Positions 13,551 to 17,647 of a DNA stretch of 17,647 nt are shown here, piece by piece. The stretch spans positions 1 to 17,647 of the forward strand of contig CAJKMT010000038.1 in assembly GCA_905201055.1 (NCBI GenBank), read 5' to 3'. The position numbers and the translations under genes are program-made. The DNA is from an uncultured Sutterella sp. (GTDB lineage: Bacteria > Pseudomonadota > Gammaproteobacteria > Burkholderiales > Burkholderiaceae_F). The stretch's first letter is position 1. Every line of letters begins with the position of its first letter. Below the pieces are notes generated by a model. It saw only the letters and a list, made by a program, of their open reading frames with translations. It had not been told where the DNA came from and searched no databases.

Positions 13551-14252
13551 TCAGTGCTCCCCTTTCTTTTTGTGATGAAAGTGCTGTACAGCTAATTCAT
13601 ACGCAACTTTAGCGGCTGCCTGCTCGGCCGAGCGGCGGCTTTTCCCCGTGCCTTTGACGGAGATTTCAAGCTTTTTAATGTCACACTCACAATCAAAGGT
13701 TTGATCGTGAGCTGCTCCCCGAATATCCACAACTTTGTATTCAGGCAGCCCCAAATGATGAGCCTGCAAAAATTCCTGTAAAAGCGTCTTGGCGTCTTTG
13801 CCCATGCGCTCGGGAGTGAGTTTGCTCAATACCGGCTCGTAAAGTTTTAAGATGACTGATTTTGCGGTATCAAAGCCGCTTTCGGTCATAATGGCGCCGA
13901 AAATCGCCTCCATGGCGTCGGACTGGATTGACGGACGATGGGCGCCGCCCGTCTTCATTTCTCCTTCGCCCAAACGCAGGTAATCAGATAAAACCAATCG
14001 ATTGGCAATTTCAGCCAACGCATCCTGGCAGACCAGATTGGCTCGAACGCGTGAAAGAGAACCTTCATTGAAGTGCGAGTCACGCAGAAAAAGCGCCTGA
14101 CCGATCACGCAGTTTAAAACCGAGTCACCGAGAAATTCGAGTCGCTCATTATTCTCAGCACCGAAAGAGCGGTGCGTGACAGCGCGCTGCAAAAGTTTAC
14201 GGTTTTCAAAACGATAACCGATTTTTTCTTCAAGACTTTCCAAGGGCAGCAT
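13551..14252 (-). CDS. rnc: ribonuclease III
   Basis: A 233-residue double-strand RNA endonuclease processing rRNA and regulatory duplexes. The catalytic signature ERLEFLGDSVL is at 36-46 (E39, D43), with the second metal-site residues in SDAMEAIFGA (D112, E115). The double-stranded RNA-binding domain spans about 152-226 and ends with the basic GTGKSRRSAEQAAAKVAYEL block. It starts nine bases after the lepB stop with a GGGGAAAGAG ribosome binding site. E. coli rnc autoregulates through its leader; no obvious long leader hairpin exists here because of the close lepB junction. Confidence 0.97.
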   Translation of the reverse strand: MLPLESLEEKIGYRFENRKLLQRAVTHRSFGAENNERLEFLGDSVLNCVIGQALFLRDSHFNEGSLSRVRANLVCQDALAEIANRLVLSDYLRLGEGEMKTGGAHRPSIQSDAMEAIFGAIMTESGFDTAKSVILKLYEPVLSKLTPERMGKDAKTLLQEFLQAHHLGLPEYKVVDIRGAAHDQTFDCECDIKKLEISVKGTGKSRRSAEQAAAKVAYELAVQHFHHKKKGEH

Positions 14253-14261
14253 CTCTTTCCC

Positions 14262-15152
14262 CTATTGGATGGAACCGATACGGCCCATGTCACTGATATT
14301 GAGCCAAATATAGAATGCTCGGCCGACGATGTCTTCTTTAGGCACAAAACCCCAGAAACGGCTGTCAGCGGAATTGTCACGGTTGTCGCCCATCATGAAA
14401 TAGTGACTGTCAGGCACTCGGCAAACCACATCACCCATGTTGTAAATGCATTGGTTCAAACCGTTATGCCCCTGAACCGGGCGGGCCATGGAAGGCACCT
14501 TGTCGTTTTCAACGATCTTATGAACGACACCTTCCAAGTTTTCGTTGAACTGTTTTAAGTCCGTGTAGGTTTCTTTATCGAAGAAATTGCCGTCAGGCGT
14601 TGCTTCAATACGCTTGCCGTTTACGTACAGCTGCTTATTGATATAGCGGATTTCGTCACCCGGCACGCCGATCACGCGTTTGATGAAATCAATATTTTTG
14701 TCGAGCGGATACTTGAACACCACAATGTCGCCGCGCTTGGGAGCAGAGCCTTCGGTGATGCCGAAGTTAAAGACCGGGAAACGCAGACCGTACTCGTACT
14801 TATTGACCAGGATGAAGTCACCGGCGTGAAGCGTCGGCAGCATGGAGCCCGACGGAATACGGAAGGGTTCCACGACAAAAGAGCGAAGCAGGAAGACAAA
14901 AAGAATCACAGGGAAGAATCCGCCTGTGTATTCGATCCACTTCGGCTGAGAACTGAGTTTGTTGAAAATACTCTGTGCTTCTCCGATCACGCTCATCTGT
15001 CCCTGGTCAATCGCCTCGCGATTGAGTTCAGAGAAACGGTCGGCCTCTTGCTTTGCACGAGCCAAACGTTTGGGGCGCCAGAGGAAACGGTCCAGGGCCC
15101 AGATAACACCGGTACCCACCGTCAAAAGCAACAACACTAAAGAAAAGTTCAT
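14262..15152 (-). CDS. lepB: signal peptidase I
   Basis: A 296-residue inner-membrane peptidase that removes signal peptides from exported proteins, presumably including the asparaginase and the autotransporter here. Two membrane segments (about 2-20 and 78-93) precede the periplasmic catalytic domain. The nucleophile is S103 in PSGSMLPT and the general base K158 in DFIKRVIGVPGDE. The box GDNRDNSADSRFWGFVP (255-271) is also present. A cysteine pair (C235, C244) may form a disulfide, as in E. coli. It begins 12 bases after the lepA stop; its ribosome binding site is a poor G-run. Confidence 0.97.
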   Translation of the reverse strand: MNFSLVLLLLTVGTGVIWALDRFLWRPKRLARAKQEADRFSELNREAIDQGQMSVIGEAQSIFNKLSSQPKWIEYTGGFFPVILFVFLLRSFVVEPFRIPSGSMLPTLHAGDFILVNKYEYGLRFPVFNFGITEGSAPKRGDIVVFKYPLDKNIDFIKRVIGVPGDEIRYINKQLYVNGKRIEATPDGNFFDKETYTDLKQFNENLEGVVHKIVENDKVPSMARPVQGHNGLNQCIYNMGDVVCRVPDSHYFMMGDNRDNSADSRFWGFVPKEDIVGRAFYIWLNISDMGRIGSIQ

Positions 15153-15164
15153 GACAACCCCCGA

Positions 15165-16958
15165 TTACTTTTCATCGACCTGCAAAATGGCAAGGAAGGC
15201 TTCCTGCGGAATTTCCACCGTTCCTACTTGCTTCATGCGCTTCTTACCGGCTTTTTGTTTTTCCAAGAGTTTTCTCTTACGGGTGATGTCACCGCCATAA
15301 CACTTGGCCAACACATTCTTTCTGAGCGCCTTAACGTTTTCACGAGCAATAATATTTGCGCCGATTGCCGCCTGAATGGCGACGTCATACATCTGACGAG
15401 GAATGAGCGAGCGCAGACGCGTGACAATCTCACGACCGCGGGATACGGAATTGGAACGGTGGATAATGGTTGAAAGCGCATCAACACGATCACCGTTAAT
15501 GAGCATATCCACCTTCACCACATCGGCTGCGCGATATTCCTTGAACTCATAGTCCATGGAAGCGTAACCGCGCGTGAGCGACTTCAGACGGTCAAAGAAG
15601 TCAAGCACGATTTCCGCAAGCGGCAGATCGTATGTGAGATGCACCTGACGGCCGTGATAGGCGAGATTGGTTTGCACGCCGCGCTTTTCATTGCAAAGCT
15701 TCATCACCGCACCCACATAGTCGCTCGGCACAAAAATCGTCACCGTATCAATCGGTTCACGAATTTCGGCGATCTTATCGGGCGTGGGGAGCTTCGACGG
15801 ATTTTCCACCTGAATAACTTCACCGTCAGTCTTCAAAACCTCGTACACCACAGAAGGTGCCGTGGTAATGAGATCCATGTTGAATTCACGTTCAAGGCGC
15901 TCCTGCACGATATCCATGTGCAAAAGGCCCAGAAAGCCCGCGCGGAACCCAAAGCCCAAAGCTTGAGAAACTTCAGGCTCAAACTGAAGAGCCGCATCGT
16001 TTAACTGCAGCTTCGTCAATGCGTCACGAAGCGCTTCGTACTGATTCGATTCAACCGGATAGAGACCCGCAAACACCTGAGGTTTTACCTGTTTGAAACC
16101 GGGCAAGGGAGCGGCAGCCATCTTATTGGCAAGCGTAATCGTGTCACCCACCTTCGCGTCACGCAGTTCCTTAACACCTGCAATGACAAAGCCCACTTCA
16201 CCGGCAGTGAGTTTTTCGCACTGCGTGGATTTCGGCGTGAATTTACCGACCTGTTCAACTAAGTGAGTCGCACCGGTTGCCATCAAATAGATCTTATCCT
16301 TGGGCTTAATCGTGCCGTTGACAACACGCACGAGCATCACGACGCCGACATAGTTGTCAAACCAACTGTCGATAATCAAAGCCTGCAAGGGCTCCTCTTC
16401 ACTGCCTTTGGGCGGCGGCACATCGCGCACAATGCGCTCGAGAATGTCATCAACACCCATACCGGTCTTAGCCGAACAGGGAATGGCGTCGGTTGCATCA
16501 ATGCCGATAACATCTTCGATTTCTTCTTTAGCCTCATCGGGATTGGCCGAATTAAGATCCATCTTGTTTAAAACAGGGATCACTTCAACGCCAAGATCAA
16601 TAGCGGTGTAGCAGTTGGCAACAGTCTGAGCTTCCACACCTTGCGTGGCGTCAACCACCAAAAGAGCCCCTTCGCAGGCGCTCAATGAGCGGGAAACTTC
16701 ATAGGAAAAGTCCACATGCCCCGGGGTATCAATGAGGTTAAGTTCATAGATTTGACCGTCCTGAGCTTTATATTTCAGTGCGGCCGTTTGGGCTTTAATC
16801 GTAATGCCGCGCTCTTTTTCAAGATCCATGGAGTCGAGCACCTGAGACTCCATTTCCCGGTCAGACAATCCTCCGCAGCGTTGAATCAAACGGTCTGCGA
16901 GAGTGGATTTACCATGGTCAATGTGAGCAATAATGGAAAAATTGCGAATATTTTGCAT
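15165..16958 (-). CDS. lepA: elongation factor 4 (LepA), ribosomal back-translocase
   Basis: A 597-residue translational GTPase of standard length. G1 is AHIDHGKS (11-18), switch I RGIT (50-53), G3 DTPGH (77-81) and G4 NKMD (131-134). EF-G-like domains follow, and the LepA-specific C-terminal domain includes CYGGDITRKRKLLEKQKAGKKRMK. It remobilises stalled or mistranslocated ribosomes. It is the first gene of the seven-gene minus-strand operon. No Shine-Dalgarno is visible before the ATG. A TAAAAT -10-like box at 17050-17055 (minus) lies about 92 bases upstream but has no good -35, so the promoter is not settled. Confidence 0.98.
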   Translation of the reverse strand: MQNIRNFSIIAHIDHGKSTLADRLIQRCGGLSDREMESQVLDSMDLEKERGITIKAQTAALKYKAQDGQIYELNLIDTPGHVDFSYEVSRSLSACEGALLVVDATQGVEAQTVANCYTAIDLGVEVIPVLNKMDLNSANPDEAKEEIEDVIGIDATDAIPCSAKTGMGVDDILERIVRDVPPPKGSEEEPLQALIIDSWFDNYVGVVMLVRVVNGTIKPKDKIYLMATGATHLVEQVGKFTPKSTQCEKLTAGEVGFVIAGVKELRDAKVGDTITLANKMAAAPLPGFKQVKPQVFAGLYPVESNQYEALRDALTKLQLNDAALQFEPEVSQALGFGFRAGFLGLLHMDIVQERLEREFNMDLITTAPSVVYEVLKTDGEVIQVENPSKLPTPDKIAEIREPIDTVTIFVPSDYVGAVMKLCNEKRGVQTNLAYHGRQVHLTYDLPLAEIVLDFFDRLKSLTRGYASMDYEFKEYRAADVVKVDMLINGDRVDALSTIIHRSNSVSRGREIVTRLRSLIPRQMYDVAIQAAIGANIIARENVKALRKNVLAKCYGGDITRKRKLLEKQKAGKKRMKQVGTVEIPQEAFLAILQVDEK

Positions 16959-17081
16959 CAGTCGAATTGGTTAACAATAAAAACACACATTCGGACCAAT
17001 GGGAAAACCGGCTAGAAAAACTGCCTTTCCCTTTATTCCGAATCTAGGCATTTTAACACGACAATCTATTCTTTATTATGC
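16959..17081 (-). promoter_or_regulatory. lepA operon upstream region
   Basis: A gene-free stretch between the autotransporter terminator and the lepA start, which must hold the operon promoter. The only -10-like box noticed is TAAAAT at 17050-17055 (minus strand), lacking a recognisable -35 at 16-18 bases. Confidence 0.35.
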
Positions 17082-17114
17082 AAAAAATGCCGAGAATTCA
17101 AAGAATTCTCGGCA
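17082..17114 (-). terminator. strong terminator of the autotransporter gene
   Basis: A perfect 12-bp stem, TGCCGAGAATTC and GAATTCTCGGCA (17088-17114), with a 3-base loop. On the minus strand it is followed by a run of six T. It isolates the autotransporter gene from the lepA operon. Confidence 0.92.
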
Positions 17115-17150
17115 CGCTAAAAGGTGAAAGATTGTTAAATTAAACTTAGA

Positions 17151-17647
17151 TTAGAAGACGTGACGAAGACCGACGTTCCAGCGCCAGTTTTCTTTCACGT
17201 CACCGCCGTTGGTACGTTCCAAATCAACGTAGCAGTAAGTCGTATCGGTCCAGTTGAAGTTAGCGCCGACACCAAATTCAACCCACGTATCTCCAAGATC
17301 TTCACTCACATGATCAAACAGCGTGCGATCAGACATGAGAGTTGCCGTGTAATCAAAGTCACCCTTGAAATCATGTAAACCGGATACGCGAGCGTAAATC
17401 ACCCCCTTGTTGTTGGGCAGATAGAAACCGCTTCTCACACCCACGCGACCGATCAAGGATTCAAAATCGTCCTGATCGATTTCCACACCGTTACTCGTAT
17501 GGAACTTGTCGCCCTGGATATAGCCGTAGGTCACTTCAGCCTGCGGTTCCACAAAGCCCGTTTGACCGAGCTTTAAGTGCCAGCCGTACTCGGCGCTCAC
17601 GCTAAAGGCGTTGTTGTCGGAGCTGCCGTCCATGCCTTCCAATTCAA
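17151..17647 (-). CDS. autotransporter C-terminal beta-barrel domain, partial
   Basis: The last 164 residues of a protein whose 5' part lies beyond the right edge; the reading frame is open to the last base. Alternating hydrophobic and polar strands, such as FVEPQAEVTYGYIQG, GRVGVRSGFYLP, TWVEFGVGANFNWTD and TYCYVDLERTNGGD, are those of an autotransporter beta domain. The chain ends NVGLRHVF, with the terminal phenylalanine recognised by the BAM complex. It should form the outer-membrane pore that anchors or secretes an upstream passenger, which cannot be seen here. Confidence 0.88.
   Translation of the reverse strand, partial: ELEGMDGSSDNNAFSVSAEYGWHLKLGQTGFVEPQAEVTYGYIQGDKFHTSNGVEIDQDDFESLIGRVGVRSGFYLPNNKGVIYARVSGLHDFKGDFDYTATLMSDRTLFDHVSEDLGDTWVEFGVGANFNWTDTTYCYVDLERTNGGDVKENWRWNVGLRHVF

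Noticed and set aside
12797..13612. Plus-strand ORF of 271 codons opposite era
   Set aside because: The opposite strand carries all Era GTPase and KH motifs; this frame has no ribosome binding site or family features.
1..17647. CRISPR arrays, insertion sequences, integrase genes or prophage genes
   Set aside because: No regularly spaced direct repeats, transposase or integrase motifs were seen; apart from the items reported the window is ordinary chromosome.

Overview
The window looks like a chromosomal segment of a host-associated betaproteobacterium. The gene order lepA-lepB-rnc-era-recO-acpS-nagZ is the Burkholderiales arrangement. The moderate GC content, a periplasmic asparaginase, rubrerythrin and an autotransporter fit an asaccharolytic, low-oxygen gut lineage such as Sutterellaceae (Sutterella/Parasutterella type). 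That assignment is an inference from gene content and order; no database search was possible.

Layout, left to right. (1) 1-1865: a left-truncated tRNA-Ser(UGA) on the minus strand, a small atypical thioredoxin with a WCIDC active site, tRNA-Ser(GGA) with its own promoter and terminator, an aromatic amino acid exporter of the YddG type, and an overlapping 54-residue single-span membrane protein. (2) 1866-7137: a copper locus. The Cu(I)-exporting P1B-ATPase copA (minus) and the copper chaperone copZ (plus) each carry a very similar MerR-type operator with a TTGACC -35 box. Between them lies a UvrA-like ABC ATPase that lacks the UvrB-binding domain. (3) 7158-7952: rubrerythrin and tRNA-Arg(ACG), both minus. 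(4) 8276-10330: secreted type II L-asparaginase with strongly biased codon use, then glutamyl-Q tRNA(Asp) synthetase whose start lacks a ribosome binding site. (5) 10339-16958: tRNA-Gly(GCC) and the tightly packed minus-strand operon lepA-lepB-rnc-era-recO-acpS-nagZ (EF4, signal peptidase I, RNase III, Era, RecO, holo-ACP synthase, beta-N-acetylglucosaminidase). The pdxJ gene that often sits between recO and acpS is absent. (6) 17082-17647: the C-terminal beta-barrel of an autotransporter running off the right edge, with a strong terminator.

How the genes work together: copA and copZ form a dispersed copper-export regulon whose MerR-type regulator is not in the window. The large minus-strand operon couples translation, secretion, RNA processing and cell-wall recycling functions by zero- to twelve-base spacings. 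The asparaginase would supply aspartate and ammonia from extracellular asparagine; its codon bias suggests it is among the most highly expressed proteins here. No CRISPR array, insertion sequence, prophage or integron was seen. The most unusual content is the UvrA-like gene embedded in the copper regulon, the atypical thioredoxin, the structured yddG upstream region and the small proteins or tails (the 54-aa membrane protein, the CCCSH tail of CopZ).
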